A stretch of DNA of 64,000 nucleotides from Sphaerulina vaccinii. Taxonomy: Eukaryota; Ascomycota; Dothideomycetes; Mycosphaerellales; Mycosphaerellaceae. Every line of letters begins with the position of its first letter. Within the stretch, counting starts at the first letter, position 1. The position numbers and the translations under genes are program-made. The DNA is taken from contig JAKUDP010000012.1 of the NCBI GenBank assembly GCA_022570795.1, positions 806,001 to 870,000 of the forward strand, in the 5' to 3' direction. Of this stretch, positions 54,113-64,000 are shown in pieces. Under the pieces are notes generated by a model that did not search any database, was not told the origin of the DNA, and saw nothing but the letters and a program-made list of their open reading frames with translations.

Positions 54113-54310
54113 CTAGTACGACCGCGGCAATCCCAACACCCTCTCACCAACATAGTTAAGAATCATCTCTCTACTAAGAGGCGCCAGTCTCGGTAACATA
54201 GCCTCTCTAAAGTATCGCTCAACATGATACTCCTTCGCATATCCCATCCCACCATGCGTCATAACAGCTCTCTCCGTAGCCTCAAAAGCTGCTTCAGCGG
54301 CACCGTTCAT
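54113..54310 (-). pseudogene. Acyl-CoA dehydrogenase C-terminal fragment
   Basis: 65 residues from an internal Met to the natural C-terminus. MTHGGMGYAKEYHVERYFRE is the highly conserved helix of acyl-CoA dehydrogenases near the FAD/substrate site, followed by APLSREMILNYVGERVLGLP and RSY. The full enzyme has ~400 residues, so about five sixths is missing. Only 92 bp separate it from the Het-C stop codon, leaving no room for the rest. A truncated relic, probably cut during rearrangement around the transposon island. Confidence 0.8.
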
Positions 54311-54402
54311 ATGTATCCTGCCCGATCAGTATCCGCCCTATCGCTCAGTGGCCATGGCTGGCACCCCTCGGAAGCGGAAGGAGCAGTTCGCATGTTATAC
54401 TC

Positions 54403-56628
54403 CTAGTACTGACTATATCCTCCACCATAGCCTCCCTGCTGGTTGTTGCCATAACCTTGCTGTTGATTCTGATTATGGCCTCCCCCATAGCCACCTTGCT
54501 GCTGGCCGCCCTGATAGCCACCTCCGTAGTTCTGTTGTTCGTAGCCACCTTGCTGTTGTTGATGCTGCGATTGCCAGGGCTGTTCGTATCCAGAGCTCTG
54601 ATACGTTGCCGGGTAGTTTGTACCACTCTGGCTGTACTGAGATTGTTGCTCATAGCCGCTCTGATGCGAGTACGCGTTAGGATCAGCCTGTAGTCCATCC
54701 CTCGCTCTCTGCTCGGCGAGCATGTCAAAGACTCCACCCCTCGTGCTCGAGTGACTTCCAGCACCAGGTCCAACGCCAGGGATGTTGAGACCATGCGAGT
54801 GGGCGATTTGCTGTACACCTTGGAATGAGGACTGAAGGTTCGCGACTTTATGGTTGCGACCTGCTTTGACAGATTCTGAGGAAAGGAGGTTGTTCAAGTC
54901 TGAACCACGATCCGAACGCTTCTGCACCCACTTGTTGACAGTCTCAAACATCTTGCGCTGAATCTCGATTTGCTCGTTTCGTGCTGCCGGGTGATGGAAG
55001 ACACGGGCGACATCATCCAGGATCTCGTGCTCTGGTACTTCCGGGTGCTCCCAGCCATAAATAACGCGTGGGGCAACGTATTGCAAGATCTCGCCAGCCA
55101 GTTCTCCAGCGGGCTGATTCAGGATGTTGCTGAAGTGATCTTTGGACAACATGGAGTGTGTTGGGTCAGAACTGCTTGGGTCTGTCCAGACGAGATACTG
55201 CTGATTGGCAGAGCTGTTGATGACTGTGCCGGAACCTTGCTTGAGGGCATTCGAGGCTGAAGCGATAATGGGCTTGATGAAGGGTGCGAGCAGACCCATC
55301 ACAAACAGTGTGACCTTTTCCGTGATTGTGTCAATCATCTTCTCCAGTCCAGGAATCTTGGACACGATTGCCGAGATCTGTCGCACAACCTTGTCACGGA
55401 AGAGCAGAATAGGGTAGATCTTCGCCATCGCAGCTGCTGCGTCCACCTTTGGTGGTAGAGCAAAGCCGCCGCCTTGAGTTGTTGGTGCATCCCCTGCTGC
55501 TCGTGAGGATCCGTAATCGTCGTATCCGCCATAGGACTGACCGCCGCCTTGGCGAGCATTCTCGGCGGCCTGTGCATCGGATGCTGCTTGGAGGTCATTA
55601 GCCTCTCGAATCAGATCGCCAGTGCCTGGGACCTTCGCAAGCACATCTGTCAAGAAGGAAGCCTCCTGCGCAGGATCGCGACTGCCACCACTGCGCTTCT
55701 GCTCAGCCACACCAAGAGCAGCATTAAGTTGTGCTACTTCGTTGTCGTCAACTTCCGTCTGTGTAACGTGGTCCGTAGCCTCGCCAAGCACTGAGTGCAA
55801 GAAGTCGACACCTCCGAATGTTCCTGTGACGAGCGGGAATACATGCTTGCCGTGAAGATTGATGCTAGCTTGGGAGCCGACATGAGGGAAGACATTGTGG
55901 AATCCCAACTCAATCAGTGCCAATTCCGTGTAGTTCGTGTGAGCGCCAAAGTCCTCCATACAGTGAAGCCCTGTGCCAAGACACCTGAGGGCCTCGCATA
56001 GATCTTTCTCGTTGCCTCTGTCTGATCCACATGTGTATTTTCTGCCGAAATGGATGCTGCGAGCGAAAGCCCACTTGATATAGCCCAGTGAAGTGGCAAT
56101 GCCCAAGTTCTCGTTTGCAATATAGTTCTTCATACCGGTCTGAGGGTCAATTGCAAGCTCAATTGGCTGTACCGGTCCTCGCAGTCGAGGATCGAACGAC
56201 CGCGCATCGACATTATCAGCATAATCCTTTGGATTATCAATGTGTTCTTCAGGCCTGTAGACACCAAGTCTCTCGGCTGTGACTTCAAACTCTTCAGTGG
56301 CATATCCAAAACTCATAAAGCCCAGAATCCAGACCAGAACTCGTATCGTGTCAGCTGGAACGCCTTTGAGCGTGCCAACATCTACAGCCTGGGAGTAGTC
56401 TCGAAGCCAGTTGCCAAAGTATGTCCGCTTGATCATCATCGAAGTCCATTTGTGGCCCTTGATGAACGCGACAGTAGTGAGTAGATCCTCGATATCGCCA
56501 TGTCGCCAGTTGTGGCCTTCAATCTTGGACAGTGAAGAGATGTTGCCTGCTCCGAACGCGTGTGCTGGAGTGGCCAAGAACAGGATGGCGGCCATACATA
56601 GAAGCACATAGGTAGTCTGGTTGGCCAT
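54403..56628 (-). CDS. het-c: Het-C heterokaryon incompatibility protein, 741 aa
   Basis: Single-exon frame from ATG 56628. Residues 1-24 form a signal peptide (ILFLATPAHAFGAGNIS). Residues ~25-300 match the Het-C family core: EGHNWRHGDIEDLL, YFGNWLRDYSQAVDVGTLK, LGFMSFGYATEEFEVT and LHCMEDFGAHTNYTELALIE. A central region with a hydrophobic stretch (KVTLFVMGLLAPFIKPII) and an acidic/Gln segment follows. The last ~90 residues are Gly/Tyr/Gln/Ser-rich (GGYGGGHNQNQQQGYG), as in Neurospora HET-C. In Neurospora, allelic differences in het-c trigger cell death after hyphal fusion; in other fungi the protein may have a general role at the membrane. It is divergently paired with cyclin C. Minus-strand neighbours downstream are only gene fragments. 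Confidence 0.93.
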   Translation of the reverse strand: MANQTTYVLLCMAAILFLATPAHAFGAGNISSLSKIEGHNWRHGDIEDLLTTVAFIKGHKWTSMMIKRTYFGNWLRDYSQAVDVGTLKGVPADTIRVLVWILGFMSFGYATEEFEVTAERLGVYRPEEHIDNPKDYADNVDARSFDPRLRGPVQPIELAIDPQTGMKNYIANENLGIATSLGYIKWAFARSIHFGRKYTCGSDRGNEKDLCEALRCLGTGLHCMEDFGAHTNYTELALIELGFHNVFPHVGSQASINLHGKHVFPLVTGTFGGVDFLHSVLGEATDHVTQTEVDDNEVAQLNAALGVAEQKRSGGSRDPAQEASFLTDVLAKVPGTGDLIREANDLQAASDAQAAENARQGGGQSYGGYDDYGSSRAAGDAPTTQGGGFALPPKVDAAAAMAKIYPILLFRDKVVRQISAIVSKIPGLEKMIDTITEKVTLFVMGLLAPFIKPIIASASNALKQGSGTVINSSANQQYLVWTDPSSSDPTHSMLSKDHFSNILNQPAGELAGEILQYVAPRVIYGWEHPEVPEHEILDDVARVFHHPAARNEQIEIQRKMFETVNKWVQKRSDRGSDLNNLLSSESVKAGRNHKVANLQSSFQGVQQIAHSHGLNIPGVGPGAGSHSSTRGGVFDMLAEQRARDGLQADPNAYSHQSGYEQQSQYSQSGTNYPATYQSSGYEQPWQSQHQQQQGGYEQQNYGGGYQGGQQQGGYGGGHNQNQQQGYGNNQQGGYGGGYSQY

Positions 56629-57203
56629 CTTGGCGATTGTACTGTGTCGGAGTGCTGGGCGCGCAGTTTAGAAGGCAGTAATATATCTCGGATCTACGTC
56701 AGGCGAGAATAAGCCGTGAAGATGGCAGCTGAAAAATTGTGGCTGTGTCGGAGCTGCCGTCGTCACGCGCAGTGCGTCTCCAATGATCGCTGTCCACTGA
56801 GCCACCAAGAAATGGACAGAAGGATGGAGTCGCTGTTCAAAATGCTCGAGAGTACGAAATGTCAAGGGATAGGGTGTTAAGATGTTTCTGTTGAACAGGT
56901 TGAAGCTGATGGATGTGAAGTCATCTCATCGCAAAACCATCTGCCAAGGCCTGCTGACTGTTCCGCAGCCACAATCCTTCCTCCCAGCCACTTGTCTCCT
57001 TCTCCTTCTCCCTGCAGCATCCAACAAACATCAACAGCGAGCAAATCTCAGCACTACATACCATCGGTGCCATCGGAACTGCATCGATAAATTTCGAGGG
57101 TCAGATACAGACATCCATCGTCCGCTGCGTATCGGATCACATCCACATGCCATGATTGTGCTGACAGACTCAGTGGGTAGCTCATATCCTTCTGCAAGAC
57201 AAT
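56629..57203. promoter_or_regulatory. Divergent promoter region het-c / cyclin C
   Basis: 575 bp between the two start codons, which face away from each other. Both promoters must lie here. Pyrimidine-rich plus-strand tracts occur near 56960-57020, as often seen upstream of fungal starts. No specific operator identified. Confidence 0.5.
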
Positions 57204-58163
57204 ATGGCGGCCAACTACTGGGACTCGACGCAGGCCAAATTCTTCAACTTCGGCAAGCCTGAACTAGCAGACATCAGGACGGAGCTTGAACGATCCAACC
57301 AAGCTCTGCATAACAAGTACACAATGCCAGATCGTCGCTTAATGAACATCTACTTCCAGCAGCAACTTGTCAAGTTGGCACGAAGAATGAGCTTGAGACA
57401 ACAAGCACTGGCGACCGCTCAGGCATACATGAAACGTTTCTACTTGCGCGTTGAAATTCGAAAGACCAATCCATATCTCATCATGGCGACTGCCGTCTAT
57501 CTTGCCTGCAAGATGGAGGAGTGTCCACAACATATCAGGCTAATGTTGGGCGAGGCAGCGCGACAATGGCCTGAACTTGGCGTCTCGGAAAGCAGCAAGA
57601 TTGGAGAGTGCGAGTTTGCATTGATATCGACGCTGCAATCACGATTGATTTGCCATCACCCTTATCGTTCACTCAACGAGTTTGCGCAACAATTTACGTT
57701 GAGCACTGAAGAGTCTAACTTGGCCCACTCGATTATCAACGACACCTATCTCACGGATCTTATACTTCTATATCCCCCTCATGTGCTTGCGATGGTCGCT
57801 ATCATGTTGGCTGTTGTTCTACGGCCTTCGGGACAGCCACCCGGGCTTCAAGCTCATTCTACGCATGCTTCATCAAGTCAGGGATCTCCTGTCCCGCCTT
57901 CACCAACTTCAGGATTCACTCCAGCGATGAGTGCTCAACAGGCCATGCTTGGCTTGAGACAGGCTGGCCCAAAGCTTAGTAAGATGAGTGACTGGATGGC
58001 CGAGAGTACGATCGACATGCCAGCTGTCATAGACGCCACGCAGGAGATGATCAGCTTGTATACGGTGTGGGAGGAGAGCTACAATGAGCGCGCCTGTAAG
58101 GAGGCCGTCACACGTTTTCTCAAAGATGCAGGCGGCTGGGCCTCTGGAAGCGCTTCGAAGTAG
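57204..58163 (+). CDS. SSN8: Cyclin C, Mediator CDK8-module subunit
   Basis: 319 residues from ATG 57204 (context ACAATATGG), one exon. The N-terminus MAANYWDSTQAKFF is typical of cyclin C (the NFW/YWxSSQ-type start). The first cyclin box covers residues ~45-150 (RQQALATAQAYMKRFYLRVE, LIMATAVYLACKMEECP). The second covers ~155-220 (FALISTLQSRLICHHPYRSL, then IINDTYLTDLILLYPPHVLA). A Ser/Pro-rich insert (~222-255) follows. The C-terminus returns to helix (EMISLYTVWEESYNE). It partners the Cdk8/Srb10 kinase in the Mediator kinase module in the nucleus, and cyclin C also links stress to mitochondrial fission in yeast. Length and domain order are normal. Confidence 0.95.
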   Translation: MAANYWDSTQAKFFNFGKPELADIRTELERSNQALHNKYTMPDRRLMNIYFQQQLVKLARRMSLRQQALATAQAYMKRFYLRVEIRKTNPYLIMATAVYLACKMEECPQHIRLMLGEAARQWPELGVSESSKIGECEFALISTLQSRLICHHPYRSLNEFAQQFTLSTEESNLAHSIINDTYLTDLILLYPPHVLAMVAIMLAVVLRPSGQPPGLQAHSTHASSSQGSPVPPSPTSGFTPAMSAQQAMLGLRQAGPKLSKMSDWMAESTIDMPAVIDATQEMISLYTVWEESYNERACKEAVTRFLKDAGGWASGSASK

Positions 58164-58505
58164 AAATGGGAAGACATTGTCTTGCAGAGAGACATGGCAT
58201 TCGTCAACTTGCTGGGAACCCTGTCGTGGCCCAACAGAGAGTTGGGATTTGCCCTCGACACTTTGAAACGGAGGCAACCACCGCCATTCTTCCGGGTCTA
58301 CCCATCTGGGGGCGGAAGGTATTTCATAGTGGCACCCGATACCACAAGAACTACAATACGTACCGACTAGACGAGGACGGATCAGCTTTGTCTCTCGGAT
58401 CGGAAGAAAGTGTCTCCAATCTACCAATCGAGCCCAACATGTCCAGCTTGCTGCTGTATTGGCGCAGTGATGGCGGACAAGGATGGTATGAGAAGAGGGA
58501 GACAC
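58164..58505. other. Intergenic between convergent genes
   Basis: 342 bp between the cyclin C stop and the MFS stop on the other strand. No gene; probably 3' UTRs. Confidence 0.5.
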
Positions 58506-59573
58506 TTACAAGGCAAGATTCTGGCGATCAGTCAAATCCAGCTGTCGGGCATCGACTACCTCCTCGGACACTTCATCACCAGAGCTGTGCTCGACTACTC
58601 CCACTTCGCTTACAAGGCCTTGCTCTTTGAGCATATCTCTTCTTGCATTCTCACGCTTCAGATACCATCTGAGGGTCAGGACTATGCACATGGGGAGCAC
58701 GCAAGCGACACCAAGGATGACTCCCCATGTTGGAATGTATCTAGGCTTGTATTGAGGTTGGAACAACTGTGGCGACAGGATGTTGGACTTGATTCGAAGA
58801 ACAGCTTGCGCTTTCTCTTCCAGTGTCAAGAAGTGCGCATCAATCGGGCTGTTCGGGAGCCATATCCACACCACGCCACCAAACAGGACTGTCAGAATTC
58901 CAGTGATCAGAAAGAACCATTTCCAAGGTCTGAAACTTCCGGTATCGATCCAGAGTACACCATACGAGAGCAAGCCGGACGTGATGGGACTCGAGTTTCC
59001 GATCGCCCACATGCACGGCATGAGCACTGCTTGCTCGTCATAAGTGAAGAACATGCTCAGGATCAACAGGGATGCCGGCACGATACATGCTTCCGCCACT
59101 CCAAGCAGGAAGCGGACCACGAATAGGGATGCAAAGCTGTTGCATGGTATATGAAGAAGCAGTATCGCACCCCAGATGATCAAGTTTAGTGATAACCATT
59201 TCGCGACTGGGAACCTTTGCAAGGCCCAGTTCTGGGGCCATTCTGCGAGGAGATATCCAAGGTAGAAGATGGAGCTGAGCCAATTGTATTGCTCTGAGCT
59301 GAGATTCGCGTCGTCTAGGATTCCGAGGATTGAGGAGTTGCCCAAAGTCTGCTTGTCGACGTACATGAGATGGTAGCCGAAACACAAGAAGGGGAGGATC
59401 CATCGGACGCATTTGTTCCTGATCAGTTTGGCTTCTGCTGGAGATGGCTCGTCTACCTGGACCTTCGAGAAGAGCTTGTAGCTCTCATCGGCGAACTTCT
59501 CTGCCAACTTGGGCGTGGCATTGGTATCTTTGACAGGATGTGTCTCTGACCTTGTGGCATCTTTCGCCATCAT
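58506..59573 (-). pseudogene. MFS transporter, Dal5-type, with in-frame internal deletion (355 aa)
   Basis: The frame is open from ATG 59573 (or 59567) to 58506; the TTG at 59579 is not a start. TM1-TM6 are intact: LPFLCFGYHLMYVDKQTLGN, WPQNWALQRFPVAKWLSLN, RFLLGVAEACIVPASLLILS, and FRPWKWFFLITGILTVLFGG. The central-loop signature WLPNSPIDAHFLTLEEKAQA is present. After LRIKSN (near 58785) it jumps directly to SPQLFQPQYKPRYIPTW, the loop before the last TM in this family. About 150-200 residues (roughly TM7-TM11) are therefore missing without a frameshift. A seven-TM product could be made but would not be a normal carrier. No GT..AG pattern suggests a hidden exon. Deletion or recombination is the likeliest cause. 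Confidence 0.75.
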
Positions 59574-60043
59574 GGGCAACTACGGGACTTGGCCGCGTGT
59601 GAAGGCGTGGTGACAATGAGCAATACTGGCAGACCCAGGCAGGCCACGAGAGAACTGGACAACGAAGCAGAAAATCCAAGATTGTTCGCCTATCACCTCA
59701 TCAGGAGCAGGAATGGTTAACACTATCTGGCCATATCTGCCCTACAGCAAGCGAAGGTATGGTGGAGTACAGCGGATGCTACACCACGCCTTGGCATGCA
59801 CATATATTGTACCATTTCGTCATGCCTGCGCGAGACTATTGGTACTACAGCTTGGCTCAGGAACAAGTGTTCGTGCTAAGCAAGGCTTGTGCATGAAAAT
59901 GGTCGTGTTGCGCGGATAGCCGAATACACCGAATATAAGCCAAGAATACGAAACTAGCCCTCTAGGCTTGTGCAGAGATTTCTCAGATCTTGGCGAGCAA
60001 TTTAGTATATAGAACGCACTATAGATTGCTTAGAACTATTAGT
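59574..60043. other. Intergenic; transition into the second AT-rich block
   Basis: Normal composition to about 59950, then CpA/TpG-poor. No gene supported. The small ORF at 59713-59919 has no recognisable features. Confidence 0.5.
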
Positions 60044-60223
60044 TGTTAACTCCTACACAATCTAATCTATATATTCTAATATTTATAAAATTGCTAAGTA
60101 ATTATATAACTAACTACCTCGCATTAGTTATAAGCCTAGAATATATATAATCCGACCCCGATTCTTTACTTTTAGAATCGCAAAACAACTCGAAAACTAA
60201 CTACTAACCTCTCTATAACTATA
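60044..60223 (+). repeat. Candidate short LTR of copia element 2
   Basis: TGTTAACTCCTACACAATC starts with TG near the left edge of the second AT-rich block, and TTGATAC near 60224 could be a mutated primer site following an LTR end. At ~180 bp this would be a short LTR of a size known for fungal copia elements. The matching 3' LTR is outside the window, so this is only a suggestion. Confidence 0.25.
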
Positions 60224-63200
60224 TTGATACTTTAGATAGTAGGCGCTATATCTATAAAAAAAGTATACTATAAGATAGAAAATTAGAACAATTAGAATAA
60301 CTAAATAAAGCGATCTATAACAGCCCTATAGATTTAGTAATATATCGACCCTAATAGCGCCGACATATAGCTAGAGCCTATAAAAGACTCTAAGTACCTA
60401 ATAGTTATAGAAGATAAGTCTAAAATAATATAAGAATAGAGGTTTATTATAGATATAAAGTATAAAGTAGTAGCGCGCAGACAAGCCGACTTTAATAAAT
60501 TCGATAATATATATATATACTTTACTTAGTACTTCGACGATTTAGCTAATAATACCTATAAGATAAGACTTATAGATAAGGCGATACTACGCGACAAGTA
60601 CGTACTATTTATAGAGATATATAAACCTATAGAACACTATAGTAAAGAAATATACTCGGCGAGATTATATATACTAGAACTCGGTTAGAAAGGCTATATA
60701 TCTAGTAAGGACTAGGCTAATATATAGCTATTACTTGAACTATATATATAGGCGGTCAAATATAGTAATACTAATAAGCTACTATCTAAGTTTATTAGTA
60801 CTATTACTAAAAGTAACTACTCTGTCGCAACTACTATATATAGTAAGATCTATAGTAATAATAGCTCTACTACTTAGATATTATCTAAGGTAGTAAGCTA
60901 CTAGATTAATATAAATCGCGAGCTACTAAGCCTATATTTATATAGCGCAAATGCTACGTTTAGTAACTTTAACTTAGAGGATAATACTAACTCGAATATA
61001 CCTCCTCTACTACCTCTAAGTAGTATATATAATATAAGAAGCAAGGAGTATATATACTTTACTAGCAAACCTAAGGCAGACAACTATATAATGCTAGCTA
61101 TATATACTATTACTAATCTAAAGAAACAGCCTATAGCTAAGAATCGTAACTCTAAGTTTAAAAGATATCTTAAGAACTACTTTACTAAGCTTAAGGAAGA
61201 TAGTAACCTTCTTACTAATATAAAAAAGAAGTTCTCTAATAATACCGAGTATAACAAGTTCTTAGCTAGCGATGCTAGTATACCGAGTACTATATCGATA
61301 CCGAAACTAGTAATTAATATACCTTATAATAATAGCTAAGATAGTAGTTATAGTTATACTATACTTATTTATATAGTGCACTATATAGAATATATACCTA
61401 TAGATACTACTAATATATAGGCTTATAATAGCTATATAAATATATATATTATTAACTATTATTTAAAGGCTATATTCTAGCCAAAATATATAGTCCGAGG
61501 TGCGGCTATTCGAGCCGGTACTACTATATTTGAGGTTATTACTTATAGTAACTATATACTAGATATTAGTCTAGTAATACTTATATTATATAACGTTGCC
61601 TATATACTAGGCTTTTATACAAATATCGTAGCTTACTATATTCTTAAGAAATCTAGTCTATAGTAGTATAGCTTTAAGAACTTACTCTATCGATATAATA
61701 AGGCTACTAACTAAGATACCTTTATTATAAGGCTTTATAAGCCTAATAATAATATACCCTACCTTACTATAATTATACTAGCTCTATATAATATTATAGT
61801 ATAGATAATATTTACAAACCTTTAAAAATAAAATAGTACGTATATACTAGTTACTCTAACCTTACCTCTACTAGACCTACTACTTACACTCTTCTTATAC
61901 TAGTCTAAAGCCCCTACCGACCTCCGTAGGCCCGTAGGTACGAGCTTAAAAGCTCGTATACTAAGGTAACTTACTATAAGGTAATAGTATATAATACTCG
62001 GTTATATAGGCAAAGAGAGATTAAGAGAGTTCTATAAGTACGTACTTAGTATAGAGGTTATAGGGGATATAGAGAAGAACTTAGATAAGCTACGAATAGA
62101 AAACTATAAAGTTTGCGCTACTAGTAAAAGTATATATATTTACTTATATATCGAATAATTATAAGAAACAACTCTTTTTAGCTATATTATTATAGATACC
62201 TACTTCTTTATAGAGGCGTACGACGGCTCTAAATATATACTTTACTTTATAGACCTTATAATATTATTAGAGTTTGTAGAAGCTACTATATTTAAGAAAG
62301 GCAAGACGCTTACTAATATAATTATAAGAGTTATTTAATTAGCTAACTTAATAGATTGCGTTATTATATAGCTTAGTACTAATATAGATTCTATACTAAT
62401 TAATTCTTAAAGGATAATAACTAAGTACTTCGAAACTATATTAAGAAATAAGAGTATTTAGTAGATACTAGCTATAAAGGAAGGCTATTACTAATTGCCG
62501 GCTAAAACGTATAGCAAACGACTAATTAATACTATATATTGCCTTATATAATAAAGCAACTTTAGTATTAAACTCTGGCCTAAGTATATATATATAGCTA
62601 TATATATACTTAATCGATTACTTATACCTAGTAAACGTAGTAGCAAAATACTAATTAAGTTAGTAACTAGATAGAAGCCAAACCTCTTAAACCTCTATAT
62701 ATTTAGCTATAAGGCCTATATTTATAAGGTTAGTATAGACTAACCTAAGAAGCTAGAAAAGATACTAGTACAAGCTTATATTAGCTACCTCTATAGCTTT
62801 ATTAGTAATAATATATATAGAGTATAGGTACTATCTTAAAAGTATATAATTACTACCTCCTATATATACTTTAATAAGAGGCAGTTCTATCGACTAGGCG
62901 ACTTGGACATTGTAGTTGTTATACCTAGCTTATTAGACAATATCGACTTACTTTATATAGATATAGAAAAGGCTATTATAGCTAAGTTATATAATCTCTA
63001 GTTATTAGGTTAATATATAACCGATCTAGTATAACAACTAATTGCAGACACTCTATATAATGCCGATAATTATATATAAGAGCCCTCGGCTAATTAGAGC
63101 CCCGCAAATACCTCTAATAACTCGTAGGTTGCGATAGAAATAGTAGTAAAAGTTATAGAATAGCTATTTCTAGGCAATATACTAACTTTGCTACCTAAGT

Positions 63201-64000
63201 AGAATTACCTACAATTCTCGATATAGGAAGATCTTACTCGGAAACGGGAGTACAAAGACGTAGAAGCTCCTTCTAGTATATAGATACTACTACTAGAGGA
63301 GCCCGAACATCCCTATAGTCCCTCTAAAGAGGTAAGAGCGCCTAAGATTAATATTAAGATAATTAATAACAAATTATAGTTTCTATCGAAACGCCTATAT
63401 ATAATAGACTATAGACTATATAGTAATAGTATAGATAAACTAAGGTATAGGGAATACCCTACTACTATACTAGATATAGGACCTCTACTACTACTATCTC
63501 TACTACTACTAATAGATTAAAAGGTAGAACTTACTAGCTCTAAGCTAGTAAGGTATACTATAGACAACCTAGCGCGTATTGTATTAAGTAGATTAAGTAC
63601 TAATAATAATATAATACTACTATTTATAACAAACTACAAAGCTTATACTCTTACCGATATAATATAGCTTAGTATATAATCTAACCTTATATAGCTTTCT
63701 AAGCTATCTTATTATAGTATAACTACAACGCAGAGTCTATAGCTATGTAGCATAGTAGCCTTAATAGTATTAGTAACTATAATAAGCTATAAGTAAGACA
63801 GGCTGTTATACTACTACGATTTGCTACTAGAACTAAGAGGTTAGAAAGCTATAAAGAAATATAAACAAGCTATAGAATTTACTACCGCAGCGCACTTAGA
63901 ATAGAACAAGCTTATAGAAATAAATACCTTTCTATAGGTAGATAAGTTAGAAGTACTAGTAAGTAAATGCAAGCTTCTACCTAGATTGCTATTAACCTAG
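60224..64000 (+). mobile_element. Copia element 2, gag-pol, RIP-mutated, cut by window edge
   Basis: A second copia-type element, unlike element 1 in sequence. From about 60360 the plus strand reads as Gag-like protein (IKDSKYLIVIEDKSKII, ANNTYKIRLIDKAILRDKYV). This is followed near 61490-61700 by the protease/pre-integrase area (KYIVRGAAIRAGTTIFEV, YTNIVAYYILKKSSLWWY with TAG at Trp). Integrase follows at about 62150-62900 (IIIDTYFFIEAYDGSKYI, then INTIYC, YILNRLLIPSKRS). Near 63840-64000 is the start of reverse transcriptase (WKAIKKYKQAIEF, WNKLIEINTF). Stops are TAG/TAA at expected Trp/Gln positions. The rest of pol and the 3' LTR lie beyond the window. Confidence 0.8.

Noticed and set aside
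1..64000. tRNA or rRNA genes
   Set aside because: I looked for TPsiC-like GGTTCGA boxes and rRNA signatures and saw none convincing; a tRNA scan would be needed to be sure.

Overview
The window is nuclear DNA of a filamentous ascomycete. Genes carry short introns (39 to 59 nt, GT..AG) and encode typical fungal families: Het-C, hybrid histidine kinase, sedolisin, yapsin-like protease, Dal5-type permeases and Mediator cyclin C. Two AT-rich blocks (about 39.1-53.6 kb and 60.0-64.0 kb) have almost no CpA/TpG dinucleotides, the signature of repeat-induced point mutation (RIP). A Dothideomycete related to Mycosphaerella-type fungi is my guess; no marker here proves it.

Layout. 0-4 kb: gene-poor, with three diverged copies of a repeat that look like decayed tandem gene copies, one intact 87-codon two-exon model, and a second ~292-bp repeat pair. 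4.1-8.4 kb: a coiled-coil protein of unknown function, a three-unit 129-bp tandem repeat, and an Arc1/AIMP1-type tRNA-binding protein. 10.0-12.7 kb: a tandem gene pair in which both copies carry an in-frame TGA. 12.9-14.4 kb: a frameshifted Dal5-type MFS transporter. 16.4-19.0 kb: a secreted sedolisin and a small secreted protein. 21.1-23.0 kb: UPF3. 24.8-26.4 kb: a GPI-type aspartic protease. 26.6-33.3 kb: a PLP enzyme fused to rhodanese, with one intact MFS transporter on each side. 33.8-37.4 kb: a hybrid histidine kinase.

39-53.6 kb is a RIP-saturated island. It holds a Ty1/copia element (gag-pol about 46.2-50.8 kb) whose primer-binding site matches the anticodon region of initiator tRNA-Met. 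On its right lie two LTRs of the same family head to head, a ~1.3-kb palindrome. Gene remains sit at both edges: a Cys-containing fragment at 39.0-39.3 kb and a secreted-protein gene killed by six TAG/TAA stops at 53.1-53.5 kb. Fragments of enoyl-CoA hydratase and acyl-CoA dehydrogenase follow.

54.4-59.6 kb is again genic: Het-C and cyclin C share a divergent promoter region, and then comes an MFS transporter with a large in-frame internal deletion. From about 60.0 kb a second, different copia element runs off the right edge at the start of its reverse transcriptase.

The general picture is a patchy, fast-evolving locus: core genes (ARC1, UPF3, SSN8) intact, accessory genes (two of three Dal5-type transporters, the tandem pair, edge genes) broken. 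Several breaks are C-to-T or G-to-A changes. I used only the sequence; no database search was run, and all splice sites are read by eye.
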